Below, piece by piece: positions 13,167 to 24,455 of a stretch of 64,000 nucleotides of DNA. Within the stretch, counting starts at the first letter, position 1. Every line of letters starts with the position of its first letter. The notes beneath the pieces were generated by a model. It ran no database searches and was not told the origin of the DNA. It saw only the letters and a list, made by a program, of their open reading frames with translations. Location: the NCBI GenBank assembly GCA_026874595.1, contig CM049322.1, positions 45,689,340 through 45,753,339 on the forward strand. The letters are read 5' to 3'. The position numbers were made by a program, and so were the translations under genes. Origin of the DNA: Sipunculus nudus. Its lineage: Eukaryota > Annelida > Sipuncula > Golfingiida > Sipunculidae.

Positions 13167-13417
13167 TTATACTCCTCCTGAAAATATAGGTTTATACTCA
13201 CTGACTGTGGCTGCGTTTGGAAACTGGAATTCATTGGAGAGATGACAAAGGAACTTCAGAGCAGTTTTCGTCCACGCTTTAGTAGAAGGAGAAACCACAG
13301 GAGCACGACTCCACAGTGTAACCCGAGGATTTTCACAGACATTTTTAGGCGGGCCGTTACAATACCAGATAATTTTATAGTTGTTGTAGTCTGTGTCGAA
13401 AATGATAGCATGCGTAA
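13167..13417 (-). CDS. lipocalin-like gene C, last exon
   Basis: The exon follows a long pyrimidine tract and CAG, is entered in phase 1, and stays open for 83 codons to a stop ending at 13167. It contains FDTDYNNYKIIWYC, matching the second lipocalin conserved block (TDYxxY), then WSRAP, matching the third block with its conserved arginine. A predicted amphipathic helix (TKTALKFLCHL) follows, as in ApoD-like lipocalins. Three cysteines in the first half could pair with N-terminal ones. A GTGAGT at about 13204 inside the tail could be a donor to a further exon; reading through gives a short C-terminal tail. Together with the upstream exons, all three lipocalin signature blocks are present in order. 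Confidence 0.8.
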
Positions 13418-14418
13418 CTGAAAAAAAAAGAAAAAAGTTTAGTCTCATCTATCGAGTGACGAAAAAAAAACTTTGATAATTTTACAAGGTGAAATCCAGA
13501 ATTTACTTTTTGTAAAATGTTTTATCCTTTAAGACTAAGATTTTTTTTTAGATTTTCCTTAGAATTGAAATAAAATATTATAAAGCCATAATTATTTTTC
13601 CTTTTTACTTAGCAATATTTCCAGGTGGTTTTATCCAAAATGTTCCATTTCGCATTTTCAATTATATAAATTCTTTGTATTTTTTTTCTGATTCGCCCAA
13701 CTGTCAATTTGCGATACAGATATTATCACTAAAGCTGTCTTATATAAAAATCAGCAACTTTTACATAATGTAGAAGTTCATCTCTCGAGACTTATTCTGC
13801 CTGAATCGACCTGAATAAATCTCGTAAATCACCTTTTCAACTTTAGGCAATAATGGATAAAAGGCTTACTGAGTTACTAGTCAAGAATATTCAGTGGCGA
13901 CCGAGTTCAAAGGGACCAAGTGGTAAAGGTATTGACGCATTGACAAGGACTTTGTTTTCGGGGGGACGGGGAACATGCACCCCCCCCCCCCCTTCACTGT
14001 TTAGGGATGTGGACAAAACAATCCCTTGTTCCCCTCAGTTTTTAAGGCGATCAAACACGATTTATTATTTTTTTTTTTTTCAATTTCGAGACTGTTCCCT
14101 CAATCAGTTAATAGTTTCGTCATCGTTTTCTCTTTTTTTACTTTCCCTAAGATACTAAGTACTGAACTGAACGGACTGAAAGGAAATTTCTATTTGCCAG
14201 CGGTATGCTAATATTTTCAACATGCGACCTGTGACATCCGAGTTGTAGTGTGTACACTAAGACCACCAGGGGCGGTTTCGAGAAAATGTTTTCAAAAAGG
14301 GGGCGAGAATCTATCTGAGGAGATATATTGGTGCCAATTTGACGTGTATCTGAAATGTTTATAAAGCTTATATTTTTTACCATGCTCAAATTCTCAAATA
14401 ATATAAGAAGGATGATAC

Positions 14419-14510
14419 CGTTGTCATTGTTTTTATCTCGGATCGTTTTCCCTGTTGTCTCCCAGATGTCCATGGTGGCAGGACCTAGTTGGCGACACTC
14501 TTGGCCTTCG
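14419..14510 (-). CDS. lipocalin-like gene C, exon after the GRWY exon
   Basis: This 92-bp exon lies between TTCTTTCAG and the donor ACG|GTATCA. Entry in phase 2 and exit in phase 1 are identical to gene A exon 3. The peptide includes EGQECRQLGPATMDIWETT; its cysteine aligns with the KC of gene A exon 3. Sequence identity to A is low, so the call rests on position, size, phase at both ends and the cysteine. Confidence 0.65.
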
Positions 14511-14671
14511 CTGAAAGAATAACATGATGCATACTGTAGTTAGCATACTTGCTAAGCTAATTTTTTCGAGACTTATACTTTTTAATTGTTTCGAGAGGGT
14601 TTCATTTTCGAGAACTCATTATGCACATTATGCAACGACACATATTCCATTACCATACTCTTCATCTAATA

Positions 14672-14760
14672 TTGGTGGTTTTTCAATTAATCGATTATAT
14701 CGACGATTGGTGGTCGTTTACATTCATAAGCGATTAAATCGATTAATTTTTAGCATAAGC
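14672..14760. repeat. ATCGATT/ATTGGTGG repeat block, copy 1
   Basis: ATTGGTGGT and AATCGATTA-type motifs alternate with AAGCGATTAAATCGATT. The same combination occurs at 37556-37650, next to the decayed helicase element. It may be an end of a dispersed element. The plus-strand reading frame across it is not supported as a gene. Confidence 0.55.
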
Positions 14761-15450
14761 GATCACAGAAGATTAATGTATGCAGATCGAAAAAGTTATG
14801 TAATCCTAATGAATATGCTGATTCAATCAGAGAATATTGATTCTGTCAAGAAAAACGTTCTTACAGCGAACAGCATTATAGTTTACCCTATTGCAACGTT
14901 TGTGTATCAGCGACCAGGCCTTGATGCATGATGTACGGTAACACTAAATTTACTCGGTCAATATTTTAGGTCAAATACAAAACAGCAGATTTCACGGTAA
15001 ATATAGAATATACATTAAATTGCAACCGTTTCCTAAAAGTTAGAACCAATAAAATAACTGGCGTACAACTGTTCGTGGTCCCACGTGTAACTCTTACAAT
15101 GAGAAAAGGGTTCTAGGAGAAACCATAGTTCTAGATCGAACCATTTCTTTCCTTATAAGAATCACAAAGAACCTCTTTGTTTTTCTTTGAACATACAGCC
15201 ATGTTATACTCTCTTATGCCTGGCGCATGCTTTCTTGTTAAGACGGCGTATATACTGTATATGTGTTACATTTGTTTCGTCGGATTTGATTGGCAGTTGC
15301 GATTTCGGCCGGGAACAGGCTTGTTCATTAGTCATGATATAGACGGCTGAACGGCTCGAAGAGTTAAGGTCTCTGAATGTGTAGCAGCAAGAGGCTTGAT
15401 TGTATGAATAGGGAGAGGATATGAATTCTGAAACATAATAAAACACTCAC

Positions 15451-15578
15451 GCTATATAATAAGTGATGTACCTGGCGCCGTTTACTTTTTCGATGTCAAC
15501 CGTTATCCCCAGGAGATTTCTGTCGGGGCTTCGACCGTCTGGGAGATACATAACTCTCAGATACCAACGACCCAAAAC
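15451..15578 (-). CDS. lipocalin-like gene C, GRWY exon
   Basis: The exon starts after TTTTTTTCTTAG in phase 0 and ends GC|GTGAGT in phase 2, the same phases as exon 2 of genes A and B. The peptide begins VLGRWYLRVMYLPDG, giving the first lipocalin signature block (GxWY), and then holds a strand pattern GITVDIEKV and ARYITYYI. At 42 codons it is four longer than the A and B exon. An earlier GT in AG|GTACAT is a weaker donor with the same phase; the GTGAGT is preferred. Confidence 0.8.
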
Positions 15579-15958
15579 CTAAGAAAAAAAGATACAGAAA
15601 ACCTTCGCTATTACGAACAACTAATTCTAGGCTCATAAAGCTTTCGCTATTTCTGTTTAAATCTTTTGGGAAATAGAAGAGTGCATGTTTGAAATCGGAA
15701 ACCTATCCCACTCCTCATAATGGCCTACATTAACGAAACGTGTCAACAACAAGTGAAGGGTTGAATCTCCCATTATACTCTACCCTCTTGGAGCACTTTC
15801 CCTCCGCCTGATTAAATAGAAAAACAAGTAGACAAAAAGAAAATTAACCTTACGTTTGCCCACTTCGGAACATAAGCTATGTTCTGGTCTCAAAGACAAC
15901 AAGTTCATGATATCGTAAGAGAACAAAAAACTAAAAACAAAATATCCAGTTAAAAAAA

Positions 15959-16000
<42 letters not shown>

Positions 16001-17713
16001 CATCAGTTCGGCATATTTTTTATAATATATTTCACGTTTATTTTCATAATTAATTCAATAATCAGTAGTACTGTAAAGAAGATAAAATAGATTATGGTGA
16101 TTGCAAAAGATAAAACACATCACGTTAGCCCCCGAAATAATGGACTACCGGGTTCTTTTTAACGGCAGACCAAACCGGTTGAAACTCATACATACGCTCC
16201 CAAAGATGAAAAAGACGTGAGTTAACAAAACAAATAATATATTATAACTAAAATTCACTTACGATGATCTCAAGCGTCCACATAAAACATACAAAATCAC
16301 TAAATCCTTTATCTACAATGCACAGGGTAGTTCTCTTTGTTTACATGACTCCTGATTACATGGCTATCCCGCCAATGGGACATCTAAATGGCCCCTCGCC
16401 ACGTCCTCTCGCTCTTGTGTATGTACACAAGGATCCAACAATCAATATTCCCTCGCTCGAGTACACGACTTTTGACTGATGGGCGCACAGCCCATTCTAT
16501 ATCAACTTGATTAATCACAGCTGATGTCTCCTTGGTTCATCAAGCACTAGGTAACTGAATATGTCTCGACACAATTATATTTAGTACCTCTCTCGTTTCG
16601 TGTATAAATAATGTCCTTGGCCTGTTACTTGATGCTCTAACAACTTATATAAATCGCCAGATTACCAGTCCATCGCTAATCCTGATAACCACTCTGAAAT
16701 ACGATACAGAGGTATCAGACACTGACGATTTACGCTTACAGACATTGTTACTCAGCTTCCCGGAGTATAATGAACGCAGGCCTGCCACTAGACTGCAGAC
16801 AATCGTCAGACTACACCTAACTGGCTTGCCGAACAGGCAAATGTGGCGATTTTCTTCTCAACCCCGGCTTGTACGTGTTGCTGACGTAACCAGTCCTGAT
16901 CGTCTTCTGGTCAATCATTTAACTCTCCTGTGCCGATCGCATTAATTACATGAATATTAAAACAGACAAGCCTCCCAAGATCAAAACCTGAGAAAAAGCA
17001 AATAAGCAGGTGTTTGGCCTACAGTGAACATCGTTACTATATAGTAACCGTCTAGACAGAAGACGACTTTATTGACTGTATTGAAATGAACATCAAATGA
17101 AACACCTCTGCTCTCTAACCTTTAAGTTCTCACGGGAACAACTTAAAATGACATCCCAAATCATGTACAATAACTTATAAAAGAAAAATAATATGGATAT
17201 ACTCCCTACTTGAACATTCAATAATATAAGTCACAGTTTTCTAATGACACCCTTTAAGTTGTGATAAAAAAGCTTGACAGGTAAATAAAAAAAACAAATT
17301 ATACCTAGCATGATCCTGCGATTCAGAGCTGGTTTGGATTATAAATACATACGCATAGAAATCAATATAATTAACTGGTGAAAAATAACAAATAAAAAAA
17401 ATGTCTGAATCAAAATAATATATAAATAAAAAGAATGTCTTTATCTCGCGTTATCAGTTTAATTGATCCTCATTCACTTTATTCTGATAATAACAAGGAG
17501 AAAGATGCACGAAATCTCTTAAATATTCATATTCCATTCGCAACAGCTAGTCCGTGTCACAATTTACTTGAACGAGCCCCTCCTCACGGGAAACTTTATT
17601 TCAGAGAATGAACATTAACTGGCGTTGATCATCATTAAAACTATTTTACTGATAACAAGCAGCCACCGTTAACACTTAATTAAAATTAAGTTAATATGGA
17701 TAAAGTATCTTAC
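15579..17713 (-). other. gene C intron
   Basis: Contains a 40-bp (AT)n tract at 15961-15999 and AT-rich sequence. Nothing else is supported. Confidence 0.5.
15961..15999. repeat. (AT)n microsatellite
   Basis: About 19 AT units in a gene C intron. Confidence 0.9.
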
Positions 17714-17769
17714 CCCCATCGTGTCATGGGTATTGAAGTACGGGATAAATTTCGTGTTGCAAACATCCG
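17714..17769 (-). CDS. lipocalin-like gene C, small N-terminal exon
   Basis: This 56-bp exon lies between ATTTCTATTATAG and GGG|GTAAGA. It enters in phase 1 and leaves in phase 0, exactly what is needed between the 27-bp exon at 18213 and the GRWY exon at 15578. The peptide DVCNTKFIPYFNTHDTMG fills the usual stretch between the N-terminal cysteine and GxW in lipocalins. Confidence 0.6.
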
Positions 17770-18212
17770 CTATAATAGAAATGTTCCATCAGACAAAATA
17801 TAATAATTTCAATTACAATTATATCACACATATACAAAAGTCACTGTTTTAAGTAACTTTCTTTGCTTCCGAACCGTCATGAGTTATTTTTTTTTTTTTT
17901 TTATATTACAGCTGAATAGTATGGTCACTTTTACTGACAGAAGGATAAAATAGGTGTTAAATTGATCAACATGGAGAGATACTGTAAACCAGTCAGTGTT
18001 CGATCAGGTTACAGGGATGAAACATGAATGTACTCTGAGGATCTGAGGACAGCGTATACCTGAAAATTTATCCAGGTAAAGAGTTCGTTGATAAGGGAAC
18101 TCAAATCTACATAATTTTAAGGGGGATGTCAATTTTAGACCACGCAAAATCTTCTGATAATAGTAGAAATACAGTCCGAGTGGGAATGAACAAGGAAATG
18201 CAATCAACTTAC

Positions 18213-18239
18213 CGTTTGGTACCTGATTTTCCAGACAGC
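18213..18239 (-). CDS. lipocalin-like gene C, 27-bp microexon
   Basis: TTTTGATCACACAG precedes and ACG|GTAAGTT follows a 27-bp open stretch encoding GCLENQVPN (phase 1 to phase 1). CLENQ resembles the mature N termini CLMKDQ and CLIKDQ of genes A and B. Because it is entered in phase 1, a signal-peptide exon must lie further upstream. None was found up to 20300. Alternatively translation starts at MCLFCNC just upstream without splicing. Confidence 0.45.
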
Positions 18240-18497
18240 CTGTGTGATCAAAACAGAAACAGTTACAAAACAAGCACATGTTGATATCCTTGGTCACAAC
18301 ATCTTGAAATCGCATTATTATAGTTAATACAACTGAATTATTAAGAAACGAGTATAAGGCGACCCTCAGCGACCAGCAGGATAAACTATTTGTTCCCAAT
18401 CTAACGATAGATATTCGCGAAGTAAGCTTTTGCATGAACATAGAACCGAACAAAGTGATTTTTAATGAGACATAATCAACTGGTGTTCAGGTCTCTT

Positions 18498-18981
18498 ATG
18501 GGGCTTTCACACATTCACGGGTAACAAAACGGACCATCCCGAACTTTAATCCGCAGTGTTCCGGGGACGGCAGCGCTATTTCGTTTATGGGTCTTTCACA
18601 CATTCACGGAGAGCAAGACGGATCATCCCGGAGCATGGTTGGAAGATGCCGGTCTCAATACCGAGCTCCAGGTTGCTACCTGGAGACTCCCGGATGTATG
18701 CGGTGGCTACACGGAGGTACACGGTGCCAACAAGGAGTAATAAGGACCATTTTTAATCCGTGTACTCCTGGACGAAAATTGCGCAGGTTTAATTTTTTTT
18801 TTATTCTCTGAACATGCCGGTGCACCAAGGATCACCCCGGATGCCTACACGGATGATGCCGGAGTTAACACGGATGATGCCGGAGTTAACACGGATGATG
18901 CCAGAGTTAACACGGATGAACCCGGAACGATGATCCGGGATGATCCGTGATGCTCTCCGTGAATTGTTAAAGGGGCTTTAC
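18498..18981. mobile_element. non-autonomous DNA element with inverted ends and internal 21-bp repeat
   Basis: The left end GGGGCTTTCACACATTCACG is inverted at the right end (CCGTGAATTGTTAAAGGGGC). The TIR sequence recurs internally at about 18590. Three copies of the 21-bp unit ACACGGATGATGCCGGAGTTA lie at about 18848-18915. It has no coding capacity and GC content well above its surroundings. Confidence 0.7.
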
Positions 18982-20257
18982 CGGGTATATTCGGCAATGC
19001 GGCATGTTTCGAGGTTGTCGTCACCGCCGTGCAAGGGGCCGTCGGCGAGAAGATCCGAGGGGCTATTTTTAAAACACTCCCATTCTTCGGCCCATAAGTA
19101 TTCATGATAAACAAATATCGCGACGACGCTAATCCAAGGGATATGAGCAGATTATCAATGTGGTTCTTAATGTGGTGTTGATTGTTTCCAACTATGTCTC
19201 CCCCCAAAAATAAATATGTGCATCAGCAAAGATAAATATTTAATTTTTTCAGTTAAGTATAAATCAAGGTGGCAAGATTGTAGAACACTTTAGAGTGAAC
19301 GCTAGGGGCCCTAATAGCCATGTTGGAGGGACTGGGACTTCGACCACCCCCCCCCCCCCCCAAATACATAAACAAAGGCCCTGGTAAAAGGGTATTCCAC
19401 ATTTATCCCCCCCCCCCCCCTTTGCCTCATTTGAGTGTTACAATAATAGAAATGTTATCAGTGGCGGTGGGGGGGGGGGGGGGGGGGGGAATGGAGTGTT
19501 TCCAAGAAATCGCGGTTGTCGAGTGTAGGGGTGTCTCCCTACCGCGGTTTAGGAAATTGTGGTATGTTTAATCAAAAGTGAATATATTGAATATTGAAGC
19601 TATTTGAGAATACAATGATAAAATAATAATAAAATAATATAATTAAAAATGCTTTTCTTAAAATTCCGATCTATAAGATCAAATGTAAAAAAAAATCATT
19701 TAATAAGCGAAAAGTTGGAGAGGAACATAACATGGTATGTCCCAACTGGTTGAAAATGTAGGCGGGGTGGGGGGGGGGGGACTTGCCCCCACCCAATGGA
19801 GCCCAATTGAACGCAATGTGAACATTATGGGGACCCGAAGTATATGACAAATTTGCCCTGCACAAAGTACAACGAGTCTAACAGAGTGTTTATGCTGACC
19901 ATTCATCGGAAAGGTTAGCCCTCATATATCCGGCGTAAGTAACCAATATTCTGGCAGGGATATATTGATGGATACCTGTGGCATAGAAAATTTTAAGAAA
20001 GCGCGAGAACGTTGATTTTGTACCGCAATATCATTCGTGTAAAATCAAATATTGTGTGTATGACAGAGAAGCTTATGCATTCGGGGACAGAAAATGTTTA
20101 TGTATTCGAAAGACCAAGAACTAAAATTAATGCTTTAGTATTTAAATCGTACTCACGTTAAAACTTTAGCTTCCCCGGGGCTGACAGTTCTTCCTGATAT
20201 TGAAACAATCACCAGCGGGCGCGCATGATACATCATTCTCCATACTGAAGCTTTATT
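18982..20257. other. intergenic with homopolymer runs, no gene
   Basis: Contains C14, C12 and G20 runs at 19346-19490 and a G10 run near 19772. The reading frames across these runs are Pro- or Gly-rich artefacts. Confidence 0.45.
19346..19490. repeat. clustered C and G homopolymer runs
   Basis: Three runs of at least 10 C or G lie within 150 bp, ending in about 20 consecutive G. Confidence 0.9.
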
Positions 20258-20404
20258 ATGCATATCAAGAAAAAGACAACTGATCTGGACCCTGCGTTCG
20301 AGGCTGATGATGAGTATGATTTTTTATTTGGTGATCACAAGGAAAACCCCACCAGAATTTTTTATACCGCTCCAGATGAAGACCTGTCTGATTCGATTGT
20401 TTAA
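20258..20404 (+). CDS. acidic small ORF, 48 residues, function unknown
   Basis: ATG at 20258 opens a 48-codon frame closed by TAA, with an in-frame TGA four codons upstream. The product starts MHIKKKTTDLDPAFE, continues DDEYDFLFGDH and ends APDEDLSDSIV. Its composition is strongly acidic after the basic start, with few of the Phe/Ile/Leu/Lys codons expected by chance in this AT-rich DNA. No relative is recognised. It could be a genuine smORF, the C-terminal exon of a larger gene, or a remnant of a transposase tail. Confidence 0.35.
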   Translation: MHIKKKTTDLDPAFEADDEYDFLFGDHKENPTRIFYTAPDEDLSDSIV

Positions 20405-20571
20405 GGGACATAATGACGTTAAAGTTATATGTTTTGCGACAATATGGAAGAAAATATGATTATATAGTTATATCTGACACTTAATGGCTGGATATTATAG
20501 TGTTATTGGCCAGCGATTTATCTCTAGTACCCAACACCTTCCATTTGGGCTTTCTCACAGCGAAAAGCAGC

Positions 20572-20862
20572 GAAATGGAGAGAGAGAGAGAAAGAGAGAT
20601 TGAAAAGAGAAAGAGACAGAAAGAGAAAAGAGAAAGAGAAAGAGAGAGAGAGAAAGTGAGAGAAAGTGAGAGAGAGAGAGAGAGAAAGAGTGTGTGAGAG
20701 AGAGAAAGAGAGAGAGAAAAAGAGAGTGAGGAGAGAAAGAGAGAGAGAGCGAAAGTGAGAGAGAGAGAAAAAAGAGAGTGAGGAGAGAAAGAGAGAGGGA
20801 GCGAAAGTGAGAGAGAGAAAAAAAAAGAGAATGAGAGAGAGCGAGAGAGAGCTAGCTTACGG
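20572..20862. repeat. GA-rich purine tract (AGAG/AAAG)n
   Basis: About 290 bp are almost purely purine on the plus strand, built from AG and AAAG units with an internal longer-period duplication (GAGTGAGGAGAGAAAGAGAG twice). The Ser/Leu/Phe-rich minus-strand translation is an artefact. Confidence 0.95.
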
Positions 20863-21592
20863 AAGCTAGTTAACAATTAACGTGAAAATTATAATACATT
20901 TTGCCCTTATGTGTCATGAGAAAGCCATGATGACCCCACGTGCATAAAAAAATAGTCCTGAATAAAGTAAAGAAATGTCAAGAGAACGTGTCTATTGGCT
21001 ATGCACCCAACTTTTGCTCTGTGGTATAAGTTACAGACAATGTGTAAATCGGTCAATTGTAATCAACTTACTGAAAATTTCAGTCACTTTAAAATTTGAC
21101 TGATTCAACTCATTGACTGTATCAGATATACCAAGAGCCACAACTGAGTCCGTGAAAATTTTGACCGGATTTCATGTATAGGGATGCGATTTGTGTGATG
21201 CGTGTTTGTAGCAGGTCGAAGTGAGGTACCTCCAGCTCTCTGACGTTTATTCGACAGACTACATTATCACTGGGTGTTAGTAGGTTAATCTACTTATAAT
21301 GAATAATCGGTTTGTATACATGTAAATTTATATGGTATATCCTACAGACAGACGTACAGAACTGTACCGTCTGCTACGCCTCACCTGTAAATGTTGATAA
21401 TATATTAAGTGATCGCCCTATAATGAATGACCAGGCGACCCTAAAAGCGCGAGTAAAACTGATAACTGAGGTGCCCTCTGTATAAATGTATGTATAAAGA
21501 AATAATAAGTGGTGTCAATTATCTGCAAGGGTGGGGGAAGGGGATGACTCGCAGACGTCACAGGGTATCCAAATTTGGGATCTTTTATAATA
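20863..21592. other. intergenic, no feature seen
   Basis: No exon or mobile element recognised. Confidence 0.4.
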
Positions 21593-21667
21593 ACACACAA
21601 ACACACACAAACACACACACATATATATATATATATATCTTTTATAATAACACACAAACACACACAA

Positions 21668-21705
<38 letters not shown>

Positions 21706-21706
21706 G
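21593..21706. repeat. compound (ACACAA)n(AT)n microsatellite, tandemly duplicated
   Basis: The block CTTTTATAATAACACACAAA with its following AC and AT runs occurs twice in a row. Read as protein, this gives periodic T/H/Y peptides. Confidence 0.9.
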
Positions 21707-22189
21707 GTTTTAAAAGTTAGGTATTTTTTGAGTATATGGTAATCCTAAAGTAAACCAGTTTGAGATCTAAAATATTTCATAGTAAATCAAAGTCTAAAAT
21801 TTTAATAATTAACATATTTCATTTCCAATATATAGATATTATTCTCTGGATATCAAGGGGGGGTTATATTGACCATCCCCCTTGCCAAAATTGTATACCT
21901 CCGTCCCCTTCTTTAAAGACCCCCTGGAAATGATTAAAAAATGCCTGACCACATGCAGTTTATAAGTGGCAGGGAGGCTCACGAAGAGAGAGAGAGGGGG
22001 GGGGAGAGGACATTACAGTTATATACTGAAGAACCAGATGCGTGAAAATAGGCAGCCAGCGACAGTATGTATTCTGGAAAAACTAGGAGAAAAATAAGCA
22101 AAGGCGGGATACCATACGTTGATAGACACGTACTATCGTATGACGCTGACTGGTAGACGTAGTTGACGGACGGCATACACAGGGTATCT
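21707..22189 (-). other. 3' flank of lipocalin gene A
   Basis: AT-rich, with a GAGAGAGAG/G run near 21987-22005. It would contain the 3' UTR of gene A. An ATTAAA on the minus strand near 21801 is a possible polyadenylation signal. Confidence 0.35.
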
Positions 22190-22359
22190 CTAGAGGAGTG
22201 ACGTAGCTGTGGCCAGCTCCGCATCTTTCATGGTCATTGTACGACTCACAATATCAACCTGAGGCCGTGAGCAAACCCCGTCCTTCATGTACGCTGACGG
22301 GCAGAAGTAGGCCACCCAGAATGTGTTGAAACTACCCCCAGGAGTGTACACGGTGCCAA
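22190..22359 (-). CDS. lipocalin-like gene A, exon 4 (last)
   Basis: Entered after TTTGCAG in phase 1, it runs 55 residues to TAG at 22192-22190. The peptide has TFWVAYFCPSAYM (position of the second lipocalin block, here lacking the TDY triplet), VDIVSRTM (third block with its arginine) and the start of the C-terminal helix, KDAELATATSLL, where it stops. After the TAG the same frame stays open for 18 codons (RYPVYAVRQLRLPVSVIR) before another TAG, and that stretch looks like a lipocalin helix end plus last strand. The stop may thus be a recent truncation (one base from CAG) or the natural end. Confidence 0.8.
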
Positions 22360-22796
22360 CTGCAAATAAACCAACATTTTTTTCGATTTTCAATTACTGT
22401 TTAGTTTAATATCGCAGGCTCTAATACAAGTCTAGGGTGGACGTATGTTGAGCTATAAGATAATGGGCGTTACTTACCGTGTTTTGTCTTGAAATGCAGT
22501 TCTCGGGCTTATATATATATCATTTTGTTCAGACGATTTTATTAAATTTGAAACTTGATTATTAAACAGATCAAACCTGTATTAGATATTAAGGTTTTAG
22601 CAGAAACGGGTGTTCGACCACAATATATGACACTTTCATCAATCTTAGGCCAATTGAAACAAACAAATGGAATAAAGGTTCATCACGAATGTTTTTTGCA
22701 TATCGGACGAAAATAAAATTCATGGAAAAAGCACAAGAGTTTAAATTACAGAGGGCGAATGACTCAAAACAAGAGGGACAGCTTTACATTTGTACA

Positions 22797-22987
22797 CTAA
22801 GGCCAATAACGGTAGGGTTCTCAGGCACCGCGTGCGTCAATTTGTACCCCTATATCAAAAATATTTATTTGAATTCTCATCAGAAACTTTCCAATAAGGA
22901 GCTTTAGCTGCTCTGGCATGTCTTTTAAGAAGATGAAATAATACAACTTAAATAAGATTTCCTTTGTTATGTTGAGCTTTTACATTG

Positions 22988-23053
<66 letters not shown>

Positions 23054-23305
23054 ATGTATATATATAAGCATATATGTATACATACATATTTTGAATATAA
23101 AGTAATACAACTTAAATAAGACTTCCTTTGTTATGAAAAGCCTTTACATGTTTAGCAAAACGATTCAGTGTTTATCATTCTCTTCCATGATCATATGACA
23201 TTTTTATCGAGACATGCACGAAAAGGTAAAAAAAAAACGCCCTCAATCATTGATTTCTGACAAAATGTGTCTGTGAACCAAACTTTTTTTTTTATTTTGG
23301 CCTTA
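22797..23305. mobile_element. family III MITE, copy 1, split by (AT)n
   Basis: The ends CTAAGGCC and GGCCTTA are inverted. The body matches the copy at 27712-28053 (GGTTCTCAGGCACCGC, TTTCCTTTGTTATG, CGATTCAGTGTTT-like). A 70-bp (AT)n run and a partial internal duplication separate its halves. It lies in intron 3 of gene A. Confidence 0.7.
22991..23050. repeat. (AT)n microsatellite
   Basis: About 30 AT units inside the family III element. Confidence 0.9.
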
Positions 23306-23537
23306 CAGGTGATCACATGAATGCATGCACCGTAACGGCTAAGCGACTTGTAGCTCTTAATATCAAGCCTGTGTTGTTCTTCACGGGCGGGTGAAGACCA
23401 CTCGCAATCACATTCGGTTAATCAGGGAAAATATATTTTCGGAATGTCGTATTTCTACTTTTCATTCAAAATATGTACGATCGTTTCCTCAATTTTGATT
23501 CCTTAAATGAGCTATGGTAAGATATGGAAATTCGAGG

Positions 23538-23540
<3 letters not shown>

Positions 23541-23584
<44 letters not shown>
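23541..23584. repeat. (AT)n microsatellite
   Basis: About 21 AT units in intron 3 of gene A. Confidence 0.9.
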
Positions 23585-23587
<3 letters not shown>

Positions 23588-23705
23588 TCACTTTTTTTAT
23601 TATTATTTGTTCATCCAAAGGTTAGATTGTGTATTTCCAACATATGTCATGCGACCGATTTAGATCAATGGAGAAAGAATACGGTTTGGTCCTTACGTCA
23701 CTTAC

Positions 23706-23803
23706 CTAATTCTGACCCGTCGTGCAGTGACGCCTCTTTGGGGATATTAGGGTTGAGTGAAATCCGCCGTGTCCTGGTCTCTTTACATTTCCCGTTGAAC
23801 TTC
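23706..23803 (-). CDS. lipocalin-like gene A, exon 3
   Basis: This 98-bp exon lies between TTTTTTTCAG and TTAG|GTAAGT, entered in phase 2 and left in phase 1. It joins exon 2 as a leucine codon (CT+G) and reads LKFNGKCKETRTRRISLNP, continuing to LHDGSEL. It supplies the middle strands of the barrel and one cysteine. The phases fit exactly on both sides, and there is no stop in the joined frame. Confidence 0.8.
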
Positions 23804-24455
23804 CTGAAAAAAAAAGCGCACTTATTTTTAAATGAAAGTTTCATAATATTTTTTTTTTTTTTCGAAAAAAAAGATGATCAGTTATGGACCTGACCGTGAA
23901 CTCAGAGTCAATAGGCATTTATATTTGAATGGTAAGCCCACAAATGTCATGACACAAGATAAACGGGGTAATGCACTTCAACGGCCATCAATCCTATTGC
24001 ATCGATATGGTTGTCAACAACCAGTAATTGTGTCATTAGGCTATAAGTAGTGTGTTAAACAAAATAATACATGTGAACTAACACACCAAAGTGAAAAGCC
24101 TTCCGTTGATACATCGTCATTTCCTGTGTCGCTTACAAGTTGGTCCAGACACCCATGCTATACGGTCATGCGGTCAGAACAAAGACAAGGGTTGAATTAC
24201 CTGCATGCTGTGTTACAGCGGTATTTTTCTCGCACATGGTAAGTGATCGGTAAACGTGCACAAGCATATCGGACGAATGGTCTAATTGACGAAAATATTT
24301 GCATTTGTAAAGCATTGAAATAAAATCATGCATTATATGCTAAAGTAGGTCCTCCCTTTTTCATGAATTATATGACCCATACAGACACATATACACATCA
24401 AATATAAATATAAAGCATATATGTATACGTAGATGTATTTTGAAAATATACTTAC

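Noticed and set aside
14524-14931. 135-codon plus-strand frame with basic residues
   Set aside because: It crosses the ATCGATT repeat block and lies opposite a gene C intron; no family resemblance.
15204-15446. 80-codon minus-strand frame directly after the gene C GRWY exon, beginning at TTTCAG|AATTC
   Set aside because: The lipocalin frame would need phase 2 at this acceptor, and that frame hits a stop. The exon at 14419-14510 fits both phases and gene A instead.
18004-18453. 149-codon minus-strand frame as a single gene
   Set aside because: Only the 27-bp portion at 18213-18239, bounded by strong splice sites and resembling the A and B N termini, is supported.
20481-20876. 131-codon Ser/Leu/Phe-rich minus-strand frame
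   Set aside because: Complement of the purine tract.
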